From: JARBUG01 sp035628915
Lineage (GTDB): Bacteria; Bacillota; Sulfobacillia; Symbiobacteriales; Symbiobacteriaceae
Direction: 5' to 3'
Assembly: GCA_035628915.1 (NCBI GenBank)
Contig: DASPIW010000006.1
Location: forward strand, 1-64,000
DNA length: 64,000 bases
The notes beneath the pieces were generated by a model, which saw only the letters and a program-made list of their open reading frames with translations, was not told where the DNA came from and did not search any database. Every line of letters starts with the position of its first letter. Position 1 is the stretch's first letter. This document shows, one piece after another, positions 41,752 through 49,885 of the stretch. Both the position numbers and the translations under genes were made by a program.

Positions 41752-42519
41752 ATGAGCGACGACCGTCTATTAGTGGAGATCAAGAACCGGGTAGCAACCG
41801 TTACCCTGAACCGCCCGGATGTGCTGAACTGCATGTCGACCGCTGACAAACTCCGCCTGGCCCGGTGCATTGAAGACCTCGGACGCGACGAACAGGTGCG
41901 GGTGGTCGTCATCACAGGGGCGGGTGACCGGTCCTTCTGTGCGGGGTCAGACATCGGCGTGCTGGAGCAGACGACGTCCGACGGCATTCAGCAGGTGGAA
42001 GAGATCGAGCATCAGCTGTTTGGGGCCATCCGGCGGATTCCTCAGCCGGTCGTCGGCCGGGTGAACGGCTACGCGCTGGGCGCCGGACTCGGGCTTTCCA
42101 TGTCGTGCGACATCACCATTGCGGTGGAATCCGCGAAGTTCGGCCAGCCCGAAGTTGGCCTGGGCATCGGGGCGCCGGCCGAATGCCTGATGCTCCCGGC
42201 CCTGGTGGGTTACGCCCGCGCCCGGTATATGTTCCTGACCGGAGAGCTCGTGGGCGCCGCCGAAGCGGCCCGCATTGGGCTGATTAATGAGGTTGTTCCG
42301 GCCGCCGAATTGGATGCGCGCGTGAACGCCGTTGTGGAGCGCCTGCTCAGCTTTGCGCCTGCCGGTCTCGCGGCCAACAAGCGCTTCATGAACGCCTGGC
42401 TCGATCACGGCCTGGCTGCGGCGGTCGACCTGAGCATCGGCCTGCAGGGCGCCGTGTTTGCGCACCCCGAGACAAAGGAGACCATTCGCCGGTTCCTTGA
42501 TCGTAAGAAGAAGAGCTAA
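41752..42519 (+). CDS. Enoyl-CoA hydratase/isomerase family protein
   Basis: A 255-residue crotonase-fold enzyme. The oxyanion-hole segments are GAGDRSFCAGSDIGVLE and GYALGAGLGLSMSCDITIA, and the E-containing FGQPEVGLGIGAPAE is typical. One of the two usual catalytic glutamates is not obvious (the GGG-type loop reads GAGLGLSM), so it may be an isomerase or hydrolase rather than crotonase itself. ATG 41752 follows GGGAGGGG. It is the first gene of a two-gene operon with the sigma-54 activator and faces the CoA-transferase operon, so it probably acts in the same C4 or acyl-CoA pathway. Confidence 0.9.
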   Translation: MSDDRLLVEIKNRVATVTLNRPDVLNCMSTADKLRLARCIEDLGRDEQVRVVVITGAGDRSFCAGSDIGVLEQTTSDGIQQVEEIEHQLFGAIRRIPQPVVGRVNGYALGAGLGLSMSCDITIAVESAKFGQPEVGLGIGAPAECLMLPALVGYARARYMFLTGELVGAAEAARIGLINEVVPAAELDARVNAVVERLLSFAPAGLAANKRFMNAWLDHGLAAAVDLSIGLQGAVFAHPETKETIRRFLDRKKKS

Positions 42520-42530
42520 GGGGGAAGGCG

Positions 42531-43931
42531 ATGGACGAGCAGTCGGTGCACTCCCGGGATCTGCTGACGGCTACCATCGAGACGAGCTACGACGGCATCG
42601 CCATCGCAGACGCCCGGGGCATCATCTTCCAGGTCAACTCCTCGTACGAGCGGATCACCGGTATCTCCCGCGACCAGGTCGTGGGCCGCAGCGGGCGGGA
42701 CCTGGCCAAGTCGGGGATCTTTTCCGACTACCTGGCCGACAAGATCTTCGCCACCCGGCAGCCCGTGATGATGGTCCAGCGCTACTCTACCGGCCGGAGC
42801 GCCGTGGTGGTCGGCAATCCCATGCTGGACGAAAATGGTCAGGTATCGCTGATCGTCTTCAACGTCCGGGACGTGACGGAGATGCACTCCCTGCGCTCAC
42901 AACTCACAGCCCAGCGGGAGGAATCCGAACGCTACCGGGCCGAGGCCATGCAGCTTAGGCTCGCATCGGGCGACACCGGCGACGTGGTCGCCAACAGCCA
43001 GTGCATGCGGGAACTGCTGCAGCTGACGCTGGTTCTTGCCCAGGTAGACAGCACGGTGCTGCTCCTGGGCGAATCGGGCGTCGGCAAGGGGGTGCTGGCC
43101 CGGTCCATCCACCGGCACAGCCCGCGCGCCGCCGGCCCGCTGATCTCCGTCAACTGTGCGGCACTGCCGGAAGCGCTGCTGGAGGCGGAGCTGTTCGGGT
43201 ACGTCGGGGGCGCCTTCACGGGCGCCCGCTCCCAGGGGAAGCCCGGCCTGTTCGAGGTGGCCGACGGCGGCACCCTTTTCCTCGATGAAGTCTCGGAAAT
43301 GGCGCCCGCAGTCCAGGCAAAGCTGCTTCAGGTCCTGCAGGACCGCGAAGTGCGCCGGGTGGGCGCGACGGAGTCCCGAAAGGTCAACGTGCGGATTGTC
43401 GCCGCGACCAACCGGGACCTGGACGAGCAGGTGAAGACCGGGCAATTCCGCGAGGACCTGTTCTACCGGCTCAGCGTGGTGCCAGTGCTCATCCCGCCCC
43501 TGCGGGAGCGCCCGGAAGACGTGCTGGGACTCCTCCACCACTTCCTGGAACGGTTCAACCAGCGGTATCATCTGGCGCGACACCTGACTAACGAAGCAAT
43601 CACCCACTTGCTCGAGTACCGGTGGCCGGGGAACGTCCGGGAGCTGGAGAACGTGGTGGAGCGGCTGGTGGTGACGGCGCCCGCCAACGAGATCCGGGCG
43701 GAGGACTTGCCGCCGCCCCTCCGGGGGTTCCGGCGCGATGCCCGGGTCGTGGTATTGGGACTGATGCCCCTGCAAGAAGCCTGCCGGGAAGTGGAGCGGC
43801 AGCTCTTCGTGGAAGCCTCCCGCCAACTGGGCAGCACGCGCAAGGTCGCCAAGGTTCTGGAGATCAGCCAGGCGACTGCGGCCCGCCGGATGAAACAGCT
43901 GCTTGGTGATTCAACTGGGAACAGCCAGTGA
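42531..43931 (+). CDS. PAS-domain sigma-54-dependent transcriptional activator
   Basis: A 466-residue enhancer-binding protein. The PAS sensor spans about 10-115, and a helical linker leads to the AAA+ domain (about 150-390). Walker A is GESGVGKG (180-187), the sigma-54-contacting loop GAFTGA is intact (227-232), Walker B is GGTLFLDE (247-254), and the arginine-finger region is FREDLFYRL. The C-terminal HTH (STRKVAKVLEISQATAARRMKQL) is TyrR/Fis-like. An intact GAFTGA loop means it can activate transcription. It lies 11 nt after the hydratase gene and directly before two dyads and a -24/-12 promoter, so its target is very likely the operon starting at 44122. Confidence 0.96.
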   Translation: MDEQSVHSRDLLTATIETSYDGIAIADARGIIFQVNSSYERITGISRDQVVGRSGRDLAKSGIFSDYLADKIFATRQPVMMVQRYSTGRSAVVVGNPMLDENGQVSLIVFNVRDVTEMHSLRSQLTAQREESERYRAEAMQLRLASGDTGDVVANSQCMRELLQLTLVLAQVDSTVLLLGESGVGKGVLARSIHRHSPRAAGPLISVNCAALPEALLEAELFGYVGGAFTGARSQGKPGLFEVADGGTLFLDEVSEMAPAVQAKLLQVLQDREVRRVGATESRKVNVRIVAATNRDLDEQVKTGQFREDLFYRLSVVPVLIPPLRERPEDVLGLLHHFLERFNQRYHLARHLTNEAITHLLEYRWPGNVRELENVVERLVVTAPANEIRAEDLPPPLRGFRRDARVVVLGLMPLQEACREVERQLFVEASRQLGSTRKVAKVLEISQATAARRMKQLLGDSTGNSQ

Positions 43932-43946
43932 GTCACTCCTGAATCA
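43929..43946. promoter_or_regulatory. Upstream activator site UAS1
   Basis: TGAGTCAC-TC-CTGAATCA differs from UAS2 at one base per arm and overlaps the stop codon of the activator gene. Confidence 0.65.
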
Positions 43947-43972
43947 CCCCGCCCCCCCGCTCCTGTGGCAGG

Positions 43973-43990
43973 TGATTCACCCGTGAATCA
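43973..43990. promoter_or_regulatory. Upstream activator site UAS2
   Basis: TGATTCAC-CC-GTGAATCA is a perfect 8 bp inverted repeat. Its centre is 44 bp (about four helical turns) from UAS1 and about 98 bp upstream of the -24 element. Confidence 0.75.
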
Positions 43991-44012
43991 GGCGGGGATG
44001 AGGCATAAGAAT

Positions 44013-44059
44013 GCCCGGAGACCGGCGCCCCTTGGCGGAGTGCGGTTTCCGGGCTTTTT
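44013..44059 (+). terminator. Terminator of the activator gene
   Basis: GCCCGGAGACCG pairs with CGGTTTCCGGGC, followed by TTTTT. It isolates the activator transcript from the sigma-54 operon that begins just after it. Confidence 0.88.
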
Positions 44060-44076
44060 CTGCCCGACGGGGCAAC

Positions 44077-44094
44077 TTGGCACCATAATTGCTT
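44077..44094 (+). promoter_or_regulatory. Sigma-54 (-24/-12) promoter
   Basis: TTGGCAC-CATAA-TTGCTT gives the exact GG-N10-GC spacing of sigma-54 promoters and matches the TGGCAC-N5-TTGC consensus. It lies 28 nt upstream of the first gene of the operon. Confidence 0.92.
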
Positions 44095-44121
44095 TCAATT
44101 GGCCTGGGAGGCGAAAAGCAC

Positions 44122-44886
44122 ATGGATCTGTTCGATCTGACCGGGCGCTCCGCGCTGGTGACCGGCGGCGGGCGGGGCCTCGGCCGGGGCATGGCCGTTG
44201 CCCTGGCGCAGGCGGGCGCCAACGTTGCGGTAACCAGCCGCACGCAGGCGCAATTGGGCGAAACCCTGGCCGCGCTGCGGGCCGTCGGGCCGGGCGGCCG
44301 TCACCTGGCGCTGCCCTGCGATGTGGCTGACCTTGATGCATTGGAGGCTACAGTCACAGCCGCGGCAGCGCATTACGGCAGACTCGACGTGCTGGTCAAC
44401 GCCGCCGGTGTGCAGGTGCGCAAACCTTCGCTAGAAGTGACGCCGGCCGACTACGACTCCGTCATGTCGGTCCAACTGCGTGCCGCCTACTTTGCCGGTG
44501 TGTACGCGGCTCGGATCATGAAACAGCAGGGCGCCGGCAAGATCATCCATGTCGCCTCACTGACCACGGCCATCGGTTCGCGCAACGTCAGCATCTACTC
44601 GGCTGCCAAGAGCGGCATCGCCGGCGTTGTGCGGTCGACGGCCCTGGAGTGGGCGCCCCTGGGCATTCAAGTGAACGGCATCGGGCCGGGCTACTTCAAG
44701 ACCGAACTGACCGAGGCCCTGTTCCAGGACCCGGAGCGGGTGGCCTGGATCAACGCCCGGGTCCCCGCCGGGCGGACGGGGCTGCCGAACGACCTTGCCG
44801 GTGCTGCCGTGTTCCTGGCGTCACCAGCCTCGGACTACGTTACCGGCCAGATCCTCTACGTCGACGGCGGCTTTCTGGCCGGTTAG
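44122..44886 (+). CDS. Short-chain dehydrogenase/reductase (KduD/gluconate-5-dehydrogenase-like)
   Basis: A 254-residue NAD(P)-dependent SDR. The start MDLFDLTGRSALVTGGGRGLGRG, NAAGVQVRKP and catalytic SLTTAIGSRNVSIYSAAKSG resemble KduD and IdnO-type polyol/keto-sugar-acid dehydrogenases. The substrate is unproven. It is the first gene of the sigma-54 operon, with GGGAGGCG before the ATG. Confidence 0.88.
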   Translation: MDLFDLTGRSALVTGGGRGLGRGMAVALAQAGANVAVTSRTQAQLGETLAALRAVGPGGRHLALPCDVADLDALEATVTAAAAHYGRLDVLVNAAGVQVRKPSLEVTPADYDSVMSVQLRAAYFAGVYAARIMKQQGAGKIIHVASLTTAIGSRNVSIYSAAKSGIAGVVRSTALEWAPLGIQVNGIGPGYFKTELTEALFQDPERVAWINARVPAGRTGLPNDLAGAAVFLASPASDYVTGQILYVDGGFLAG

Positions 44887-44900
44887 GAGGAACGATCGGG

Positions 44901-45917
44901 ATGCAAGCACTCAGAAAGCTGGCCAAGCAGGCCGGATCCCTGGCTCTGGTGCAGATGGATTCCCCGCCGATGCCCGGGCCCGGCGAGGTGGTGCTCCGGG
45001 TCGCGGCCTGCGGCGTCTGCGGGTCGGATCTGCACGCCTTCAACGATGATCCCGGCTATGAATTCGTCCGCACCCCGGTGACCCTGGGTCACGAGTATGC
45101 CGGCGAAGTTGTGGCAGTGGGCCTCAGTACCCCTGGCTGGACGCTGGGCGACCGGGCCTGCGCCATCGCCATTCAGGGCTGCGGCCATTGCCCGGCCTGC
45201 CTGCGGGGCGACACGAACCAGTGTCCGGGGCGGGTCGTGCAAGGTCTGCAGTATGACGGCGGCATGGCTGAGTACGTCCGGGTGGCAGCCCGCCACCTGG
45301 TGCGCCTGCCTGACGCCATCGATCTTCGGGCAGCGGCCCTCATCGAACCGCTGTCCGTCGCCCTGCACTGTGCGGCTGACCGCACGGAGATGGCGCCGGG
45401 CGATCTGGTCGTCGTGACCGGTCCGGGCATCATCGGTATGCTCTGTGGGCTGGTCGCCCGTCTGCGGGGCGCCCGGGTAATCATCGCGGGCACCGCGGCC
45501 GACTTACCGGCTCGCCTGCCCGTGGCCGAGCAGCTGGGCCTCGGGGTGGTAGTCACCGGCGAGAAGTCGCTGGCGGAGCAGCTGCCGCGCAAGGCCGATG
45601 TGCTCATCGAGGCGTCCGGCTCGAATGGCGCCCTGGCATCGGCGTTTGACACCGTGCGCGGGGGCGGGGCTGTCTCCCTGGTCGGAATGTACGTCGAGCC
45701 TGCCAACTGGTTTCTGACACGGGCGGTGCGAGGAGAACTGACCATAAGGGGCAGCTATGCGTCGGTCCATCGCAACTACCTGCAGGCCGCTGAACTGATC
45801 GCTCTGGGCCGCGTTCCGGTGGAGCCGTTGGTGCGGCACTATCCGCTGGCAGAGGGGCCCCGGGCATTCGCCGACGCCCTCTCCCGCAAGGTGCTCAAGC
45901 CGATCCTGATCCCATAA
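44901..45917 (+). CDS. Zinc-dependent alcohol dehydrogenase (MDR superfamily)
   Basis: A 338-residue medium-chain dehydrogenase. The catalytic zinc ligands are seen in CGVCGSDLH and GHEYAGEVV, and the structural-zinc loop is CGHCPACLRGDTNQC. The Rossmann glycines are in VTGPGIIGML. This class (threonine/sorbitol-dehydrogenase-like) oxidises secondary hydroxyls of polyols or sugar acids. It starts 14 nt after the SDR stop. Confidence 0.93.
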   Translation: MQALRKLAKQAGSLALVQMDSPPMPGPGEVVLRVAACGVCGSDLHAFNDDPGYEFVRTPVTLGHEYAGEVVAVGLSTPGWTLGDRACAIAIQGCGHCPACLRGDTNQCPGRVVQGLQYDGGMAEYVRVAARHLVRLPDAIDLRAAALIEPLSVALHCAADRTEMAPGDLVVVTGPGIIGMLCGLVARLRGARVIIAGTAADLPARLPVAEQLGLGVVVTGEKSLAEQLPRKADVLIEASGSNGALASAFDTVRGGGAVSLVGMYVEPANWFLTRAVRGELTIRGSYASVHRNYLQAAELIALGRVPVEPLVRHYPLAEGPRAFADALSRKVLKPILIP

Positions 45918-45944
45918 GGACCCGGACCCGCTGGGAGGAGGCGT

Positions 45945-46193
45945 TTGGACGTGGACGTGCGGATCCGGTTCGAGGGCGAGTTCTTCTGGTACCACCACCT
46001 GTCTGACGTCCGGATGGTTGTCCAGGAAGGGACCAGCCTGGGGACGCTCCTGTTCCAGTTAGGCGTTAACCTGGGCGATGGACTTGTGTCGATCAACGGC
46101 CGCGGCGCCGATGTGGATACAGTCTTGTGCCACGGGGACGACATTATGATCCGCGGTCGAGAAGAGCGTGCCGCTGAAGCCCCGGCCTCATGA
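45945..46193 (+). CDS. MoaD/ThiS-like beta-grasp protein without terminal Gly-Gly
   Basis: An 82-residue protein. Strands VDVRIRFEGEFF, DVRMVVQEGTSLGTLLFQLG, LVSINGRGADVDTVLCHGDDIMI follow the ubiquitin-like sulfur-carrier fold used in pterin cofactor synthesis. The usual C-terminal Gly-Gly needed for thiocarboxylation is absent; the tail is REERAAEAPAS. Its position just before an aldehyde oxidoreductase operon segment suggests a link to the tungsten/molybdenum cofactor. TTG 45945 follows GGGAGGAGG; GTG 45951 is an alternative. Confidence 0.75.
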   Translation: MDVDVRIRFEGEFFWYHHLSDVRMVVQEGTSLGTLLFQLGVNLGDGLVSINGRGADVDTVLCHGDDIMIRGREERAAEAPAS

Positions 46194-46235
46194 TCCTAGT
46201 GCGTTTGTCAATTTCTAACGGAGGTGCGAAACCAA

Positions 46236-47390
46236 ATGGATATGTTTACGTTCAGTGCCCCGGTTGATATCTGCTTCGGTGTCGGCGTGATTAACGGTCT
46301 GGGCGACCAGGTCAAGGCCATGGGCAAGCGCGTGCTGCTGATCACCGATAAGGGCATCGTCGGCGCCGGCGTGGCCGATACGGTGACAGGGGTCCTCAAG
46401 AAGGCCGGCCTGGATGTCGTCCTCTTTACCGAAATCCAGGAGAATCCCCGGGACACCACCTGCATCAACGCTGCGCAGCTGTGCGCCGCGGAAGGCTGCG
46501 ACGTGGTCGTCGGCCTCGGCGGCGGCAGCCCCATGGACGTTGCGAAGGTTGTCGCCGTCATGATGACCAACCCCGGCAAGCATCCCCGGGAGTTCGAAGG
46601 CCGCGACAAGATGGAGAAAGACCCCATGCCCTTCGTACTGGTGCCCACCACGGCCGGCACTGCCGCCGAGGTGACGTACAACGCCGTCATCGTCGATACG
46701 GAGCGGACTTTCAAGTTCACCATCATCAGCAAGCGGCTGGCGCCGAAGCTCGCTGTGCTCGACCCGCAGCTGACGGCCGGCAAGCCGGCCGGGCTGACCG
46801 CTTCCACCGGCATGGACGCTCTGACCCACGCCATCGAGTCGTACACCAACACTTTGGTCAACCCCATCGCCGATGCCCTGGCCGTCAAGGCGATTCAACT
46901 GATCGGCGGCTCGCTCCGCACCGCCGTCGTGCAGGGCCAGAATCTGCAGGCCCGCAGCGACATGCTGCTCGGCAGCCTGATCGCCGGCCTCGCCTTCAAC
47001 ATGACCCGCCTGGGCCTGGTCCACGCCATGAGCCACCCCATGTCCGCCTACTTTGACGTGCCCCACGGCATCGCCAACGCCATGCTGCTCTCCCCGATCA
47101 TGGAGTTCAACATGTTCGGCGCCCTTGACCGGACAGCGGAGATTGGACGCCTGCTCGGCGAGAAGACCTGCGGTCTTTCCCCGGTCGACGCCGGTCTCAA
47201 GGGCGTGGCCGCCGTGCGCCGCCTGGCCGATGACGTGGGCATCCCGCACTGGCTGAAGGAAGTTGGCGTCACGGCGGACAGGATCCCCGAAATGGTAGAG
47301 CAGACCATGAAGAGCGGCAACGTTTTGGTCAATCCGCGGCAGGTCAAGCCGAAGGATGTTGCACAGCTTTTCTCGAATCTGATCGGCTAG
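46236..47390 (+). CDS. Iron-containing alcohol dehydrogenase (FucO/1,2-propanediol-oxidoreductase type)
   Basis: A 384-residue group III alcohol dehydrogenase. GLGGGSPMDVAK binds NAD, and the metal ligands are visible in GMDALTHAIESY (Asp, His) and LVHAMSHPMSAYFDVPHGIANA (two His). Relatives reduce or oxidise lactaldehyde, propanediol, ethanol or butanol. ATG 46236 is chosen over GTG 46224, which abuts the GGAGG site. It immediately precedes the aldehyde:ferredoxin oxidoreductase, so alcohol and aldehyde steps are likely linked. Confidence 0.93.
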   Translation: MDMFTFSAPVDICFGVGVINGLGDQVKAMGKRVLLITDKGIVGAGVADTVTGVLKKAGLDVVLFTEIQENPRDTTCINAAQLCAAEGCDVVVGLGGGSPMDVAKVVAVMMTNPGKHPREFEGRDKMEKDPMPFVLVPTTAGTAAEVTYNAVIVDTERTFKFTIISKRLAPKLAVLDPQLTAGKPAGLTASTGMDALTHAIESYTNTLVNPIADALAVKAIQLIGGSLRTAVVQGQNLQARSDMLLGSLIAGLAFNMTRLGLVHAMSHPMSAYFDVPHGIANAMLLSPIMEFNMFGALDRTAEIGRLLGEKTCGLSPVDAGLKGVAAVRRLADDVGIPHWLKEVGVTADRIPEMVEQTMKSGNVLVNPRQVKPKDVAQLFSNLIG

Positions 47391-47423
47391 CGTTCAACAT
47401 GCAGAAGGGGGCATAATGTTTTT

Positions 47424-49124
47424 ATGGATAAGATCCTGCGTGTGAACGTAGGGAACCGAAGCATTAAGATCGAACCGGTCCCTGAGGCGTACTGGAACCT
47501 TGGGGGTCGGGCGTTGACCAGCCGCATCATCTGCGAGGAGGTACCGCCGACCTGCGATCCGCTCGGGGCGTACAACAAGCTTGTCTTCGCACCCGGTCTG
47601 CTCTCGGGCACGGTGCTTTCCAGCTCCAGCCGGCTGTCCGTCGGCTGCAAAAGCCCCCTGACAGGCGGCATCAAGGAATCGAACTCGGGCGGCCAGAGCG
47701 CCCTCAAAATGGCGATGCTCGGCTACAAGGCGCTGATAGTGGAGGGCGCCCCCGAAGGCGACGGCTGGTGGCTGCTGGTGGTGGAGAGAGACGGTGCCCG
47801 CTTTGAACCGGCAGACGAGTTTGCCGGCATGGGCGCCTATGAAACCGCCGCCAAGCTGTTCGCCCGGTACGGCGCCAAGGTTGCCCTGAGCCTCATCGGC
47901 ACCACCGGACAGCGGCTGATGAACCTGGCCGGCATCTGCAACACCGACCCGGAAAGCCGGCCCAGCCGGCTCAACGCCCGGGGCGGCCCGGGCGCCGTCA
48001 TGGGTTCGAAGAAGCTGCTCGCCGTCGTCTGGAACGAGCCGGGCTCCCACCCGATCAAGGCGCTGGACGACGCCATGTGGAAAGACGCCGCTAAGGTCTA
48101 CCTGAATGAAGTGCGCACCCAGCCGGGCACCTCGCAGCGGTTCCCGCAGTTCGGCACCGCGGCCGTGCTGGAGACCTGCAATAAACTTGGCGGCCTCCCC
48201 ATCCGGGGCTTCCGGGTGGGCCAGGACCCCGCCACCGAAGCGATCAGCGGCATCCGGATGGCCGAAGTGATCAAGGAGCGGGGCGGCGAGACCACCCATT
48301 CGTGCATGACGGGCTGCGCCATCCAGTGCTCTAACGTCTTCGTGGACAAGCAGGGCAAGGAGATTGCCTCCTCCATGGAGTTCGAGACCAACGACCTGTT
48401 GGGCGCGAACCTCGCGATCTTCGACTTTGACGCCATCGCCGGCTTTACGTACCAATGCAACGACCTTGGCATCGACACCATCGAAACCGGCGGCTCGATG
48501 ATGGTCGCCATGGAAGCCGGGCTGATTGAGTACGGCGACGCTGACGGCGTGAACCGCATGTTTGAAGAAATCCGGGCCGGCTCGCCCACTGGCCGCATAC
48601 TGGGCATGGGCGCCGGGCTCGCCGGCAAGGCGCTGGGCGTCCGTCGCGTGCCGGTCGTCAAGAACCAGACCATGTCGGCCTACGACCCCCGGGTCATCAA
48701 GGGCAATGGCGTCACCTTCCTGACCAGTGCCATGGGCGCCGACCATACCGCCGGCAACACCATCGGCTCGCAAACCGACCACCTCGATCCCAAGGACAAG
48801 GTCGCAATCAGCAAGGAAATGCAGATCGTCTGCTACCTGCTCGATATCGTAGGCTTCTGCAACTTCGCCCGCGGCCCAATCGCTGCGAAGCCGGAATCGT
48901 TCGCTCAACTGTGCGAAGCCCGCCTGGGCAAGCCTTTGCCGGTCTCCGAACTGCGCAGACTGGCCATCGACGCCAACAAGTGGGAGCTGGACTTCAACGT
49001 GCAAGCCGGCCACCCGCGCGTCGAGAAGCTGCCGGAATGGATGCAGCAAGAGCCGCTGGCGCCGCACAATGCCCTGTTCGACGTCTCTGAAGAAGAGATG
49101 GCAAAAATGTGGGATGAGGAGTAG
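47424..49124 (+). CDS. Aldehyde:ferredoxin oxidoreductase family protein (tungstopterin enzyme)
   Basis: Oxidises aldehydes to acids with ferredoxin as acceptor, using a tungsten bis-pterin and a 4Fe-4S cluster. The 566-residue chain has the AOR N-terminal domain (LTGGIKESNSGG, pterin-binding MNLAGICNTDPESRPSRLNARGG) and C-terminal domains with LTSAMGADHTAG. Cluster cysteines are Cys294, Cys298, Cys302 and Cys479, giving C-x3-C-x3-C instead of the C-x2-C-x3-C of the Pyrococcus enzyme. It is followed by LutABC with a 5 nt gap, suggesting the acid formed is a 2-hydroxyacid. Confidence 0.92.
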   Translation: MDKILRVNVGNRSIKIEPVPEAYWNLGGRALTSRIICEEVPPTCDPLGAYNKLVFAPGLLSGTVLSSSSRLSVGCKSPLTGGIKESNSGGQSALKMAMLGYKALIVEGAPEGDGWWLLVVERDGARFEPADEFAGMGAYETAAKLFARYGAKVALSLIGTTGQRLMNLAGICNTDPESRPSRLNARGGPGAVMGSKKLLAVVWNEPGSHPIKALDDAMWKDAAKVYLNEVRTQPGTSQRFPQFGTAAVLETCNKLGGLPIRGFRVGQDPATEAISGIRMAEVIKERGGETTHSCMTGCAIQCSNVFVDKQGKEIASSMEFETNDLLGANLAIFDFDAIAGFTYQCNDLGIDTIETGGSMMVAMEAGLIEYGDADGVNRMFEEIRAGSPTGRILGMGAGLAGKALGVRRVPVVKNQTMSAYDPRVIKGNGVTFLTSAMGADHTAGNTIGSQTDHLDPKDKVAISKEMQIVCYLLDIVGFCNFARGPIAAKPESFAQLCEARLGKPLPVSELRRLAIDANKWELDFNVQAGHPRVEKLPEWMQQEPLAPHNALFDVSEEEMAKMWDEE

Positions 49125-49129
49125 ATGAA

Positions 49130-49885
49130 ATGCGCGTCTCCTTCTTCTCAACCTGCCTGGTGGACATGTTCTTCCCGGATATCGGGGTGAGCGCCATCCG
49201 GCTTCTACGGCGGCTGGACTGCCAGGTGGACTTCCCGGAAGGGCAGACCTGCTGTGGGCAGCCTGCCTGGAACTCGGGCTTTCGCGAAGAGGCCGAGAAA
49301 ATGGCCGAAGCGATTATTCGGGCCTTTGCCGAAAGCGAGTACGTCGTCGCGCCTTCCGGCTCCTGCGCCGGCATGATCCGTTCCGTCTACCCGCAGCTCT
49401 TTGAGGGGCGGCCGGAACTGCAGGCTCAGGCGCGGGCGCTGGCAGCCAAGACCTACGAACTGTCCGAGTTCCTGGTCAAAATCCTCCGGGTTGACTTGCG
49501 GGAGCAGGGGGCGCACTTCGAGGGCACCGTGGCGTACCATACCTCCTGCCACATGACCCGTGAACTGGGCGTGCGGGAAGAGCCCTTCCAACTGCTCGAC
49601 CAGGTGGAAGGGGTGGTCCGCAAGGACCTGGAGCGGCCGGACCTCTGCTGCGGCTTTGGCGGCACGTTCTCGGTCAAGCAGCCGGAACTCTCGGTTGCCA
49701 TGGCAGACGAGAAAATCGCAGATCTTGACGGCACGGGGGCGGGGTACCTGGTGGGCGCCGACCCCGCGTGCCTCATGCACCTCCGGGGCCGGCTGGAGCG
49801 CCTGGGGAAGGGCCAGAAAGTGCTCCACCTGGCCGAACTGCTGGAAATGGCGACCCGCCCCGCCCGCAAGGAGGATCGGCCATGA
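49130..49885 (+). CDS. lutA: LutA-like cysteine-rich subunit of L-lactate oxidation complex (copy 2)
   Basis: A 251-residue protein with two CCG domains: GQTCCGQPAWNSG and DLCCGFGGTFSVKQP. It is a clear paralogue of the 23750-24487 gene. It overlaps lutB copy 2 by 4 nt (ATGA) and lies 5 nt after the aldehyde oxidoreductase stop, so it is part of the sigma-54 operon. Confidence 0.94.
   Translation: MRVSFFSTCLVDMFFPDIGVSAIRLLRRLDCQVDFPEGQTCCGQPAWNSGFREEAEKMAEAIIRAFAESEYVVAPSGSCAGMIRSVYPQLFEGRPELQAQARALAAKTYELSEFLVKILRVDLREQGAHFEGTVAYHTSCHMTRELGVREEPFQLLDQVEGVVRKDLERPDLCCGFGGTFSVKQPELSVAMADEKIADLDGTGAGYLVGADPACLMHLRGRLERLGKGQKVLHLAELLEMATRPARKEDRP

Noticed and set aside
47394..49151. A 585-residue open frame opposite the aldehyde:ferredoxin oxidoreductase
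   Set aside because: Antisense shadow with no recognisable domain and no start signals.
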